Source of the DNA: Chryseobacterium sp. JV274
GTDB taxonomy: Bacteria > Bacteroidota > Bacteroidia > Flavobacteriales > Weeksellaceae
Length of the DNA stretch: 64,000 bases
Assembly (NCBI RefSeq): GCF_903969135.1
Contig: NZ_LR824569.1
Coordinates: 868,001-932,000, forward strand
Direction of reading: 5' to 3'
The translations under genes were made by a program, and so were the position numbers. Every line of letters starts with the position of its first letter. The stretch's first letter is position 1. The notes under the pieces are model-generated. The model did no database searches. It was given only the letters and a program-made list of their open reading frames with translations, and had not been told where the DNA came from. Below, one piece after another: positions 27,308 through 36,075 of this stretch.

Positions 27308-28879
27308 TTATTTATAATCCTTAGAACTTCTTCTAGGCTCTTTTACTTCCGGCCATTTTACCGTTTCCCCTTTATCATCCTGAGGCATTACCCTCTTTTC
27401 CCTGTTGCTGAATTCAGGATCTTCGGAAGCCATATAAGCTAATGCTGCAGTTAAAATCACATTATTTTTCACCTCATCGAAAACAATTTTGTCATACGTA
27501 TCTTTCGTTGTATGCCAGGTGTACCCGAAGTAACCCCAGTTCAGAGAGCCCAAGGAAATACCGGGAACTCCTGCTGCTACAAATGAAGCATGATCAGAAC
27601 CTCCTCCACCAGGCATTCCAGGAAAATCCGTTTTAATATGATTTCTTACCGCTTTTGGAACCCCATCCAGCCATCTTCCTACATAGTCATAAGCTTTTAC
27701 AAACCCCTGACCGCTGATATTGACAACACGTCCGGTCCCGTTATCCTGATTAAACGCAGCCTGCACTCCTTTAATAATCTGAGGATTATCCGCCACAAAA
27801 CCTCTTGAACCGTTTAATCCCTGCTCTTCGCTTCCCCAAAGTCCGATGACGATAGTTCTCTTGTTATTAGGATAATATTTTTTCAGAATTCTCATGGTTT
27901 CCAGCATGGTGATTGTTCCTGTTCCATTATCTGTAGCGCCCTGAGCTCCATCCCACGAATCAAGGTGAGCAGAAAGAATAATGTATTCATCAGGTTTTTC
28001 TTTTCCTTTGATCATTCCGATTGTATTAAAGCTTTTGGCTTCAGGAAGTATTTTAGACTGGGCATCAATTTTTATTTTAGGCTGAGTGCCCTTTTCTGCC
28101 ATCCTGTAAAGCATTCCGTAATCTTCCACATCAATATCAATCATTGGAATTTTGGATGTTTTGGCACCAAAAATTCTGTTAGCCCCCATGATTCCTGTCC
28201 AGTTTGAAATAGCAATTCCTGCCGCCCCTGCTTTCTCCAACGCTTCTGGAAGGCTGTTATTGTCATATCCGATATTCTTCACATAAGCAGTAAAATCTTT
28301 AGCCACCTGTTCTTTCTCTGCTTTAAGTTTTTCATACAATTCCGGTGTAGCAAATTCTTTGATCTGCTCATCAGAACGTCCGATTTTCTGGTATTGTGCC
28401 ATCAGTACTATTTTTCCTTTTGCAGAAGGAAGCCATTGCTCAAATTCTGCTTTGGAAGATACTTTTGGAAGAATAATAACTTCTGCCTCAATTGCTTTTT
28501 TAGTAGCCGGGCTCCATGCAAGCTGTGTAGCAGCCAGAGATTTTACACGCGGATATGTCATATCAACATGAGTAGTACCTCTCTGCCATCCTTTCCATGT
28601 TCCAAACTGCTGAAGATTGGCATCTACTCCCCATGAACGAAGCTTATTGGCACTCCACTCATTTGCTGCCAGCATTTCGGGAGTTCCTACAAGACGCGGT
28701 CCGATCCCGTCAAGCAGTTCAGATGCCAGGTTTTCCAGCTGGGAATTATTATTTACTTCATCTACAAAACTTTTTACGATAGGGTTTAGCCTTTCTTTTG
28801 GGTCCACCTTTACCTGAGCCCAGGAAAACTGGGCAGCCAGCACTACTGCAGGCACTGCAAAAAATCTATTTATCCTCAT
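27308..28879 (-). CDS. Exported M28-family zinc aminopeptidase/carboxypeptidase
   Basis: A 523-residue secreted metallopeptidase. Signal peptide is about residues 1-21 (FFAVPAVVLAAQFSWAQ). A PA-type insertion lies in the middle (EKAGAAGIAISNWTGIMG). The M28 catalytic core follows: ILSAHLDSWDGAQGATDNGTG supplies the zinc His and bridging Asp, and IGLWGSEEQGLNGSRGF supplies the catalytic Glu pair. QAAFNQDNGTGRV supplies another Asp, and PGGGGSDHASFVAAGVP supplies the last His. The layout resembles plasma glutamate carboxypeptidase (CPQ). There is no T9SS tail, so it is probably periplasmic. Monocistronic. Confidence 0.93.
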   Translation of the reverse strand: MRINRFFAVPAVVLAAQFSWAQVKVDPKERLNPIVKSFVDEVNNNSQLENLASELLDGIGPRLVGTPEMLAANEWSANKLRSWGVDANLQQFGTWKGWQRGTTHVDMTYPRVKSLAATQLAWSPATKKAIEAEVIILPKVSSKAEFEQWLPSAKGKIVLMAQYQKIGRSDEQIKEFATPELYEKLKAEKEQVAKDFTAYVKNIGYDNNSLPEALEKAGAAGIAISNWTGIMGANRIFGAKTSKIPMIDIDVEDYGMLYRMAEKGTQPKIKIDAQSKILPEAKSFNTIGMIKGKEKPDEYIILSAHLDSWDGAQGATDNGTGTITMLETMRILKKYYPNNKRTIVIGLWGSEEQGLNGSRGFVADNPQIIKGVQAAFNQDNGTGRVVNISGQGFVKAYDYVGRWLDGVPKAVRNHIKTDFPGMPGGGGSDHASFVAAGVPGISLGSLNWGYFGYTWHTTKDTYDKIVFDEVKNNVILTAALAYMASEDPEFSNREKRVMPQDDKGETVKWPEVKEPRRSSKDYK

Positions 28880-29217
28880 AATATATATTGATTGGTTTAA
28901 AGATAAAGGAAATTAGGGAGATGATGAAAAAATAAGCCTAAAAAAGAGGTTTTCTAATGATATTATCTATATTTTCACATGAAAATAATAACAAAAATCC
29001 ACTGAAAATTATAATTTATAAAAAACTATCAATATGACAGCTTTAATGATGTTTGGATTAAAATTAGTTAGTCGCGTAAATATATATATTCAGAAGTGTA
29101 AGGAAAGCAAGAGTTATGCTTAAAATATTTAATGGTGAATATTGAATAACAGCAAAACCTCATAAACTGGGAGTTTTAACCCTATTTCAAATTCAAAACG
29201 TATTGTATTGAGGGGAT
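28880..29217. other. Gene-free AT-rich spacer
   Basis: I see no gene, RNA hairpin or operator here. The first part should hold the promoter of the M28 gene on the minus strand. Confidence 0.5.
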
Positions 29218-29244
29218 AAAAAAAGCCGGCTTCAAAAGCCGGCT
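29218..29244 (-). terminator. Terminator of the histone-like gene
   Basis: AGCCGGC and GCCGGCT around a 7-nt loop, with seven A on the left giving a minus-strand T run, 10 bp past the stop codon. Confidence 0.88.
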
Positions 29245-29253
29245 AAAAGTAAA

Positions 29254-29430
29254 TTATTTTTTAGCTTCTTCTACAGAAACTTTTCTGAAGTCTTTGAACA
29301 GTTTGCTTAGTTCTAAAGCTGCTTTACGAGCTCTTGTACCAGCTGCTTTGTTACCTTTTTCTGCTTGTTGGTTTGCCTCAGTTGTGAACGCTTCAAATTC
29401 TGCGTTGATTTTTTCAATTAGTTCTTTCAT
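29254..29430 (-). CDS. Histone H1-like small basic protein, 58 aa
   Basis: A 58-residue Lys/Ala-rich helical protein: MKELIEKINAEFEAFTTEAN, then GNKAAGTRARKAALELSKLF, KDFRKVSVEEAKK. This is the pattern of the Bacteroidota histone-H1/Hc1-like family, thought to bind DNA non-specifically in the nucleoid. The basic segment GTRARKAALELSKLFKDFRK is especially conserved in my recollection of that family. The gene is compact, with a perfect GC-rich terminator immediately behind it, which supports a highly expressed independent unit. Confidence 0.88.
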   Translation of the reverse strand: MKELIEKINAEFEAFTTEANQQAEKGNKAAGTRARKAALELSKLFKDFRKVSVEEAKK

Positions 29431-29695
29431 TTATTTAAAAATTTAGGCTGCAAATATAGGTTTTATGGCGATTCCAGCCTAGCTGGAGTGAAAAAAGTTT
29501 AAGCTAAATGGCTAAAATATTCACTTCCACCTCTATAAAAGTGCATTTTTGGATGGTTTAACACCTGAAAACGATCATAGAACACGATTACAACCCTTAT
29601 CTGAGGACTTCTGAAAGGAATTTTATTTCGCTTATTTTTTCATTATTTGGGTTTCTAAATCTTCATTTTTAGATCTTTTACTTTGAATAAAGTTC

Positions 29696-31117
29696 TTATG
29701 TTGCAAGAAACAATTCCCGAGCCTTTTCACCTGCTTTCTGTAATAAAATAATACTTTCAGAAGTAATCCGCTCTGCAAAAACAATCCGGAAATGAAATTG
29801 ATATTTATCTGTAAAAGAAAAAGTGTTCCCGGGAGTAAATAAAATCTGGTGCTTTTCACAGTATTCATAGAACTTTTCCATATCTGTGTTCTCCGGAAGC
29901 CGCCCCCAAATAGTGTATCCGCCCTGAGGTCTGTGAAAATAAGAACCTTCGGGGAAGGAATTTCTTAAAGCATCCAACACCTGAATAGCCTGCTGGTTGA
30001 GCTTTTTCCGGAATGAACGCAAATGTCTTTCATAACTGCTTCCTTGCAGCAGTTTTAAAACCAGTTCCTGATAAATGGGTGAAACCGTCCGCCCTAATGT
30101 AAACCTGACTCTTTCGGATTTTGCATAAAAATTTCCAGCATAAAGCCAGCCTAAACGTATTCCCGGTGCCAATGTTTTTGAAAATGATGAATAGGTCATC
30201 ACGCTTCCGTTTTTATCCAAGCTTTTTATAGAGTGGGGTCTTTGTTCATCGAAATAAAGATCGGAATACATATCATTTTCAATGATACACAACTGATGAG
30301 TTTTTGCAATACCAAGAATTTCTTTTTTTGTTTCGTCATCCATCATCATTCCTGTTGGATTATGAAAATTCGGAGTTATAACAAGAGCGCGGATGTTATT
30401 TTCCTGACAGACTGTTCTAAAATATTCCGTATCAAAACCGCTTCTGTAGTGTATGGGAATCTCTATCACTTTCAGTTCCAGATGAGCAATTACTTCCAGT
30501 ACGGAAAACAGACACGGACTGTCAACAGCGACCACATCTCCAGCTTTGGTGACCGATTTCAAAGCGATTGTGAGTGCCTGTAGTGCACCGTCTGTAATGA
30601 TTATTTCATCAGGATTTAAAGTACTGCCGTAAGTTCCCATTTGTTTTGCAATCTGTTTCCTTAATGTTTCCAGGCCATTTGACGGGTAATACCTGAGCAA
30701 CGATGCTCCTTTTTCACGAATCACTTCCTGCATCGTTCTGAGGATGAGTTTCTGCGGAATCAGCAAATCTCCGGGAACAGCTGTGTTGAAAGAACTGGAT
30801 TCCGAGGTCCTTTTGGAAGTCAGCATCATACTTTTCATAAATTCTGCATCTCTTACTACAACAGGCAGTTTTGTTCTGATTTCCGGAATATTCTCTTCCT
30901 GAATTTCTGCAACAAAATATCCTGACCTTGGATAGCTCCTGATTAAACCTTTAATCATAAGGTATTCAAAACCACTTTGTACAGAGCTTGTACTAAGCTT
31001 ATATTTTTCTTTAATTTCCCGAACAGAAGGAAGCCTGTCTTTTTCCTGCAAAATCCCACTGTGGATTTGCTTCTCAATGACTGCTGTAAAAATTTCGTAC
31101 TTATAAGATTTCGCCAT
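29696..31117 (-). CDS. MocR/PdxR-type regulator (GntR HTH fused to aminotransferase)
   Basis: A 473-residue MocR-family regulator. The N-terminal GntR winged helix (about residues 1-70) has KDRLPSVREIKEKYKLSTSS and VQSGFEYLMIKGLIRSYPRS. The remainder is a class I aminotransferase fold: NPDEIIITDGALQALTIALK, ITPNFHNPTGMMMDDETKK, IENDMYSDLYFD, and the PLP lysine in TYSSFSKTLAPGIRLGW. Such proteins use PLP or an aldimine as effector rather than catalysing transamination. It is divergent from a GNAT gene. The shared 117-bp spacer holds three CTGTA-type repeats resembling known PdxR/MocR operators, so it probably regulates itself and the GNAT gene. Confidence 0.93.
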   Translation of the reverse strand: MAKSYKYEIFTAVIEKQIHSGILQEKDRLPSVREIKEKYKLSTSSVQSGFEYLMIKGLIRSYPRSGYFVAEIQEENIPEIRTKLPVVVRDAEFMKSMMLTSKRTSESSSFNTAVPGDLLIPQKLILRTMQEVIREKGASLLRYYPSNGLETLRKQIAKQMGTYGSTLNPDEIIITDGALQALTIALKSVTKAGDVVAVDSPCLFSVLEVIAHLELKVIEIPIHYRSGFDTEYFRTVCQENNIRALVITPNFHNPTGMMMDDETKKEILGIAKTHQLCIIENDMYSDLYFDEQRPHSIKSLDKNGSVMTYSSFSKTLAPGIRLGWLYAGNFYAKSERVRFTLGRTVSPIYQELVLKLLQGSSYERHLRSFRKKLNQQAIQVLDALRNSFPEGSYFHRPQGGYTIWGRLPENTDMEKFYEYCEKHQILFTPGNTFSFTDKYQFHFRIVFAERITSESIILLQKAGEKARELFLAT

Positions 31118-31127
31118 AACACATCAA

Positions 31128-31219
31128 CTGTACTGAACAAATTTACAAAAATACATTTCTGTACCGATGATATTTTAGCGAACTGTATCCTTTTTGAACA
31201 GATTAATCTTATAATTTTG
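31128..31219. promoter_or_regulatory. MocR/GNAT divergent control region with CTGTA repeats
   Basis: CTGTACTG at 31128, CTGTACCG at 31159 and CTGTATCC at 31183 form direct repeats in the spacer. CTGTAC is the core recognised by several PdxR/MocR regulators. A TAATTTTG box (31212-31219) fits the TAnnTTTG promoter element and lies 16 bp before the GNAT ATG. Confidence 0.55.
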
Positions 31220-31234
31220 AATAAAAAAGATCCC

Positions 31235-31750
31235 ATGGATATCATTTCAAAATTTACAGTAGGTTCTGAAGAGGGAATTTCTGATCTTATAACCATTATT
31301 GATTCTTCCGTTTATACACTGCATAAAGACTTTGTAAGTGAGGAAAACATTAAAAAATATATTCACAATGAAATAGATCCGAGAAAGATGATCAACGACC
31401 TGAATGATCTTTCCAATCAGCTGATCATGACGTATGCAGATCAAAAACCTGTCGGATACAGCATTATAAAAAGTGGTTCTCTGCATCCTGGCATACCGGA
31501 TGGCAAAAGAGCAACAGAAATCAGTTTTGTGATTCTTTCAGCGTTTGATTTTCCTGAAACAAGGCAGTCACTTTGGAAAAAATGCAGATCAGCTGTGAGC
31601 TTCACAGATATCCTTTGGATTAATATGCTTGATCATAATCCGCTTTCGGAATTTTTAAAAGAGTCTGGGTTTGTACCTACTATCAGTTCGAAAGCTGGTC
31701 CATTTCAGCTTCCATCACATATTTTGGAACTGGAGATTAATAAAGGCTAG
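31235..31750 (+). CDS. GNAT-family N-acetyltransferase
   Basis: A 171-residue protein with the GNAT fold pattern: NQLIMTYADQKPVGYSIIKS is the strand 3-4 region, ATEISFVILSAF is the strand before the acetyl-CoA loop, and ILWINMLDHNPLSEFLKESG is the late strand plus the N-x3-A-type helix. The Q/RxxGxG/A loop is degenerate (FPETRQSLWKK), so catalytic activity is uncertain. The longer frame beginning at 30977 runs antisense through the MocR gene and was not used; MDIISKFTVG at 31235 sits just after a promoter box. It is probably controlled by the divergent MocR regulator, hence possibly linked to PLP or amino-group metabolism. Confidence 0.75.
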   Translation: MDIISKFTVGSEEGISDLITIIDSSVYTLHKDFVSEENIKKYIHNEIDPRKMINDLNDLSNQLIMTYADQKPVGYSIIKSGSLHPGIPDGKRATEISFVILSAFDFPETRQSLWKKCRSAVSFTDILWINMLDHNPLSEFLKESGFVPTISSKAGPFQLPSHILELEINKG

Positions 31751-31945
31751 TACAATCTTTTTTAACCACTGATTTTACAGATTTTGCGTATATTTTATAG
31801 CGCTTACGTATATCTCATCATCAATAGATCTTTTTTATATTGATGATATTGAGGAAGGCTATTATTCTTATTTTTATTATCTCACTTAAAATAATTTTAA
31901 ATGAGTAATAGTTTGCCTATCTTTGATTTTTATAATTTTTTACTT

Positions 31946-32860
31946 ATGAGTGATCAGCTGGAAACCATAGAGGATTATTACAAACGTATCCGTAAGAACC
32001 AGATCAAGATGTTTGATTCTGAGGATTTTGAAATGGGTAAATCCCACTTCAACATTTCGATGCGGAAGTACTGCAGTTTTAAGAGTCCTTACAACCGCCG
32101 TGATTATTATAAAATCAGCTTTATCATTGGAAAAGGAACCATTCATTATGGCACCCATCAGCTGTATATTGACCGTCCGGCACTATTCTTTCCTTCTCCA
32201 AGCATTCCCTACTCCTGGGAGTGTGACAGCGATCTCCAAGAAGGGTATTTCTGTCTGTTCAATCAAGAATTTTTTAATGGAAATTCAGAATTTAATCTGT
32301 TCAAAAAGACTTCAATGTTCAAAGAATGGAGCAAGCCGGTAGTTTTTCTGACCGAAGAGCAGACCCAGCTGGCCACCCTCTATTTTGATCAGATTTACAA
32401 AATGAATAATTCGGCCTATCCTTTCCGTTGCAGCAGTATCAAAAGCAACCTGGCTTCTGTTATGCATTTGGCATTGGAAAACCGCATGGAAGACATCAAT
32501 CCTAATGAACTTCCTGCAAACGTGCGTTTATACAGATTATTTGATGAACTCCTCAACAAGCAGTTTCCTTTGGACTCCCCTGCTTATCCGCTTGCGTTAA
32601 AAACTCCTTCGGACTTCGCTGATCATCTTAATGTGCATGTCAATCATCTGAATTCCTCGGTGAAATCTGTAACTCATCTTACTACAACACAGATTATTAA
32701 AGAAAAGATGTTTGAAGAGTCTAAAAACCTGCTGAAGTATACCAATTGGGATATCGCTCAAATTGGCTATACATTAGGTTTTGATCAGCCTGCTCATTTT
32801 AATAACTTTTTTAAAAAACATGCCCGGACTTCACCATTAAAATTTAAGAATTTATCCTAA
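31946..32860 (+). CDS. AraC-family transcriptional regulator (paralogue)
   Basis: A regulator of about 304 residues in the same subfamily as the protein at 13368. The N-terminal sensing domain has YNRRDYYKISFIIGKG and EGYFCLFNQEFF. The C-terminal HTH has KTPSDFADHLNVHVNHLNSS, IAQIGYTLGFDQPAHFNNFF and SPLKFKN. Start MSDQLETIEDYYKRI at 31946 matches the N-terminus of the paralogue (SLEDFYKE). The longer form from 31901 would place its first codons over a TATCTTTG promoter box at 31918-31925. The downstream MFS transporter, 82 bp away on the same strand, is the likely target. Confidence 0.9.
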   Translation: MSDQLETIEDYYKRIRKNQIKMFDSEDFEMGKSHFNISMRKYCSFKSPYNRRDYYKISFIIGKGTIHYGTHQLYIDRPALFFPSPSIPYSWECDSDLQEGYFCLFNQEFFNGNSEFNLFKKTSMFKEWSKPVVFLTEEQTQLATLYFDQIYKMNNSAYPFRCSSIKSNLASVMHLALENRMEDINPNELPANVRLYRLFDELLNKQFPLDSPAYPLALKTPSDFADHLNVHVNHLNSSVKSVTHLTTTQIIKEKMFEESKNLLKYTNWDIAQIGYTLGFDQPAHFNNFFKKHARTSPLKFKNLS

Positions 32861-32942
32861 TATTTGATTTTTGTAATTTTTACTTTGTCTTTTAAAATTC
32901 ACTTTCATATTTCTTGACTTATTTTTGCATAGTAAAAAATGA

Positions 32943-34154
32943 ATGAACATGTTGAGAGAAGCATCTGAAAAAAGAATCAGATTAATTACCATTATGGCTT
33001 TCGTGTCTATACCGCTTTCGGGGTTTGTCACGGATATATATTTACCATCGTTCCCTTCTATGGCCAAAGAAATGATGGTTTCAGAAAAAGATATCCAGAT
33101 CACTCTGACCTCATATCTGCTGAGCTACGGAATTTCTCAATTGTTTGTAGGAGGAATTCTGGACAGTATCGGCCGTTACCGTCCGAAATTGATTGCATTG
33201 TTCTTATTGATCCTGACGAGTATTTTAATTACGATGACCAACAGTATTTTACTGATCTGTCTGCTTCGTATTCTTCAGGGTGCGGCAGTTTCGGTTCTTG
33301 TTGTGGCAACGCGTGCTATTTTTGTAGATATTTATGATGCAGAGAGGGTAAAACATTATTTGAGTTACTTTACGATTGTCTGGTCATGCGGTCCTATTCT
33401 GGCTCCGTTCCTCGGAGGTTATCTTGAGAAAATTTTTAACTGGCATGCTAACTTTTATTTTCTGGCTGCCTATGCCGGATTTTTGTTCTTGTTTGAGTGG
33501 TTCTTTAGTGAAGAAAGCCTTCCTCAGAAAAAGAAACTGGATCTTTCGGAGAATATCAGTCTTTACAAAATGATGCTTAAAAACAGGATTTTCATGCTGG
33601 GAATTTTCATTTTGGGATTGAGCTACTCTATTGTTATGTTATTTAATATTACCGGACCGTTTATTATTGAAAATACCTTCCATTTTACACCCGTAGTTAT
33701 CGGATACTGTACATTAATCCTGGGGTTCTCATGGATGATTGGAGGTTTTATCGGGAAGCGTAGACTGACCCTTGATTTCAAACCAAGAATACTACAGCCT
33801 ATCCTGCTTCAGCTTATCCTGATTGCAGGGCTGATTATCACGAGCTATTTTGCAGAAAGCCTTTTCATTATGATTCCTTTTGCCTTTTTTATTCACATCT
33901 GTTCCGGAATTTTATTTACCTCCTTTTTTACGACAAGTATGCTTTACTTTCCTAAAAATGCAGGAACAGCTGGCGGATTGATGGGTGGATTGGTATATGT
34001 AATCACTTCAATAACGAGTTTTATCATTTCGGTAAGTGGAACTGTTAATGAACAAAAAGACCTTTCCTGGCGTTATCTGATCATCGCATGTTTCCTTTTC
34101 GGAATCATCATTATCATGAATAAAGCCGTAAAAAAAGAAAAAGCAGGGATTTAA
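32943..34154 (+). CDS. MFS drug/metabolite efflux transporter (Bcr/CflA type)
   Basis: A 403-residue inner-membrane transporter with twelve hydrophobic segments. The MFS signature between helices 2 and 3 is GGILDSIGRYRPKLIALFLL, and helix 4 has LRILQGAAVSVLVVATRAIF. The opening IPLSGFVTDIYLPSFPSMAK is characteristic of the Bcr/CflA multidrug subfamily, a proton antiporter family. A TATTTTTG box at 32920-32927 could serve as a promoter. It follows an AraC regulator, which may control it. A terminator overlaps the stop codon. Confidence 0.92.
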   Translation: MNMLREASEKRIRLITIMAFVSIPLSGFVTDIYLPSFPSMAKEMMVSEKDIQITLTSYLLSYGISQLFVGGILDSIGRYRPKLIALFLLILTSILITMTNSILLICLLRILQGAAVSVLVVATRAIFVDIYDAERVKHYLSYFTIVWSCGPILAPFLGGYLEKIFNWHANFYFLAAYAGFLFLFEWFFSEESLPQKKKLDLSENISLYKMMLKNRIFMLGIFILGLSYSIVMLFNITGPFIIENTFHFTPVVIGYCTLILGFSWMIGGFIGKRRLTLDFKPRILQPILLQLILIAGLIITSYFAESLFIMIPFAFFIHICSGILFTSFFTTSMLYFPKNAGTAGGLMGGLVYVITSITSFIISVSGTVNEQKDLSWRYLIIACFLFGIIIIMNKAVKKEKAGI

Positions 34155-34167
34155 TCTCTGCTTTTTT
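34137..34167 (+). terminator. Terminator overlapping the MFS stop codon
   Basis: AAAAAGCAG-GGATT / AATC-T-CTGCTTTTTT forms a stem across the TAA at 34152-34154, followed by a T run. Confidence 0.7.
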
Positions 34168-34171
34168 ACTT

Positions 34172-34525
34172 CTATTTTATACTTTCCAGATATTCTTTTA
34201 ATATAATTGCATGGCAATGTTCTTCATCTTTTGCGGCATACAGAAGTGTAATTTTTTCCTGATCTTTATGGCGTTTCAGAAAGTCTTTGCCAAGATCAGC
34301 TTCATGGAGTTCTTTCCTATATTTTTCCGAAAATTTTGTCCATAATTCAACTGAATGATGAAACCATAGTCTTAACTCTGTTGATGGTGCCAGATCTTTC
34401 TCCCACTCATTGAGATCGGCATTTTCTTTAGAAAGTCCTCTTGGCCACAAACGGTCTACCAATACACGATAGTCATCGTTTGGAGATGGAATTTCATATA
34501 CTCTTTTTAACGCAATTACAGACAT
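34172..34525 (-). CDS. DUF488-family protein
   Basis: A 117-residue soluble protein with the DUF488 hallmarks: KRVYEIPSPNDDYRVLVDRL, WPRGLSKENADLNEWEKDLA, PSTELRLWFHH and the C-terminal ITLLYAAKDEEHCHAIILKE. Family members are small, uncharacterised cytosolic proteins often found near stress or transport genes. Length matches the short, YeaO-like form. It faces the MFS gene end and is divergent from the MarR operon. Role unknown. Confidence 0.9.
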   Translation of the reverse strand: MSVIALKRVYEIPSPNDDYRVLVDRLWPRGLSKENADLNEWEKDLAPSTELRLWFHHSVELWTKFSEKYRKELHEADLGKDFLKRHKDQEKITLLYAAKDEEHCHAIILKEYLESIK

Positions 34526-34627
34526 TATTCTTGTTTTTAAAAACTTCTAAGTTATCAGACTACAAAATTTGTTCCTGCGCGCCTGTTTTCCTATTTCTTA
34601 TCTCTTGCTGTAGAATACTTTATTTTC

Positions 34628-34664
34628 AATTAGTTTTAATTAAAACTAATTTTTCGTATATTTG
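34628..34664 (+). promoter_or_regulatory. 24-bp perfect palindrome over the marR promoter
   Basis: The half-site AATTAGTTTTAA and its exact complement form a 24-bp perfect palindrome (34628-34651). It is followed 5 bp later by TATATTTG (34657-34664), a TAnnTTTG promoter box. The palindrome covers the expected -33 region, the position of an autorepressor operator. It sits directly upstream of the MarR gene. Confidence 0.75.
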
Positions 34665-34730
34665 TTAGGGTAAGCAGTGATGAAATTCTTTCAGACCACC
34701 TCTTACCTTGCCATATCATTATTATACAAC

Positions 34731-35207
34731 ATGCCTGAAAAACAAAACAATATATCAGAACTGGCTCTGGAGCTTGGCCTGGCAATGAGTGAAATGAAAA
34801 GCCGGCTTCGACAGAAGATTCAGACCACGATTAATGAATATGATCCGGATCTTTCTTTTGAACTTATTGAAATTCTGGGCCTGCTTTCACGTAATAATGG
34901 TATCAACCAGCAGGAAATAGGAAATAAAGTAAGCAAAGACAAATCAAGCATTACTTATCTCATCAACAGCCTTGTAAAACGTGATCTTGTTGAGCGGATT
35001 GCTGATAAAAATGACAGAAGAAATAAACAGGTCTTTTTGACTCCGAAAGGTCAACAGATTATAGAAACCGTTTATCCGTGGGCATTGGATCTTTACAAAA
35101 AAGCGGCTGGAGATATTGATACGGAAGAGATTTACAAAGCGCTGCTTCTTGTAAAAAAAATGACAGCAAACCTGGAAGAATCAGGACCAAAACATAATAC
35201 AATATGA
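34731..35207 (+). CDS. MarR-family transcriptional regulator
   Basis: A 158-residue winged-helix repressor. The dimerisation helix ALELGLAMSEMKSRLRQKIQ is followed by the HTH (ELIEILGLLSRNNGINQQEI, SKDKSSITYLINSLVKRDLV) and the wing (RIADKNDRRNKQVFLTPKG). MPEKQNNISELA at 34731 is preferred. The frame is open from GTG 34677, but the extra 18 residues are hydrophobic and would start only about 12 bp past the promoter box. The stop codon overlaps the next gene by 4 bp (ATGA), so the two are co-translated. The palindrome at 34628 is the likely autoregulatory site. Confidence 0.9.
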   Translation: MPEKQNNISELALELGLAMSEMKSRLRQKIQTTINEYDPDLSFELIEILGLLSRNNGINQQEIGNKVSKDKSSITYLINSLVKRDLVERIADKNDRRNKQVFLTPKGQQIIETVYPWALDLYKKAAGDIDTEEIYKALLLVKKMTANLEESGPKHNTI

Positions 35208-36046
35208 GAACAATCCTTGTACCCGTTGATTTTACATCAACTACGGAAAATGCAGTAAGAGTTGCCGCAGATTGGGCAAAAACCTACGAATATCAAAACA
35301 TTATCTTACTCAAAACAGCAGGAGAATCTGAGTTTGATTATCTGCATATTGCAGAAGGACATTCATTTGTGAATGAAGAAAATGTCAATAATTTACTGCA
35401 AAGGACAGAATCACTATTTGATCAGTTAAGCAGTATTATTACAGAAAAGTCACCTGAAATTAAAGTTTCCAGGATATTAAGCGACTGGGCTCTTACCAGA
35501 AGCATCAATGAACTTTTAAAAAACCAGCCTTCTGTAGAGCTGATTATCCTGGGAAGTGACGACCAGACTTCTTCTACTGAGAGCTTTGTTTCCGAGAATA
35601 TTATCAGCATTGCAAGAACGAGTCCTGTGAAGACCTTAATTGTTCCCAACAGCTATCACTACACTCCTATCAAAAATATATTTATTCCTTGTGATATAAA
35701 GGGAATTAAAAGATTAGAAAGATTGTTTCATCACAAATCTGTTATCCACAAACAGGATGTACGTCTGATGTTTTTGAATATCAATACCAATGAGAAAGAG
35801 GATGAGGACAAAAAAAGAGAGCTGGAAGAGTATATTCGTGAACGTTTAACGGAGATTCCAAGCAGTATTCATTATTCTCATGATGAAAATGTTATTAAGG
35901 GAATTCTGTCCTTTGCAGCCTCTAATGAAGCGGATCTTATTATAGCTTTGCCAGGTCAGCATAGCTTTCTGTATTATCTGGCAAGCAGAAGTATTTCTGA
36001 GGGAATCTACCAGAACACCCATCAGCCCGTACTTATTTTAAAATAA
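35204..36046 (+). CDS. Universal stress protein, tandem UspA domains
   Basis: A 280-residue protein with two Usp folds. The first begins MRTILVPVDFTSTTENAVRV and includes SVELIILGSDDQTSS. The second starts at IKNIFIPCDIKGIKRLERL and ends with ADLIIALPGQHSFLYY and the tail ISEGIYQNTHQPVLILK. The ATP-binding glycine pattern G-x2-G-x9-G is not clearly present, so it may belong to the non-ATP-binding class. ATGA overlap with marR shows a two-gene operon, so its expression is probably released when MarR leaves the upstream palindrome. Confidence 0.88.
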   Translation: MRTILVPVDFTSTTENAVRVAADWAKTYEYQNIILLKTAGESEFDYLHIAEGHSFVNEENVNNLLQRTESLFDQLSSIITEKSPEIKVSRILSDWALTRSINELLKNQPSVELIILGSDDQTSSTESFVSENIISIARTSPVKTLIVPNSYHYTPIKNIFIPCDIKGIKRLERLFHHKSVIHKQDVRLMFLNINTNEKEDEDKKRELEEYIRERLTEIPSSIHYSHDENVIKGILSFAASNEADLIIALPGQHSFLYYLASRSISEGIYQNTHQPVLILK

Positions 36047-36075
36047 TAAGGTTTTTAAAAATGAATGCGTAAAAG

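Noticed and set aside
30977..31234. N-terminal extension of the GNAT gene
   Set aside because: It lies antisense to the start of the MocR gene. ATG at 31235 after a promoter box is far more likely.
34677..34730. GTG/ATG start of marR at 34677-34680
   Set aside because: The extra 18 residues are hydrophobic and start almost at the transcription start. MPEKQ at 34731 fits the family.
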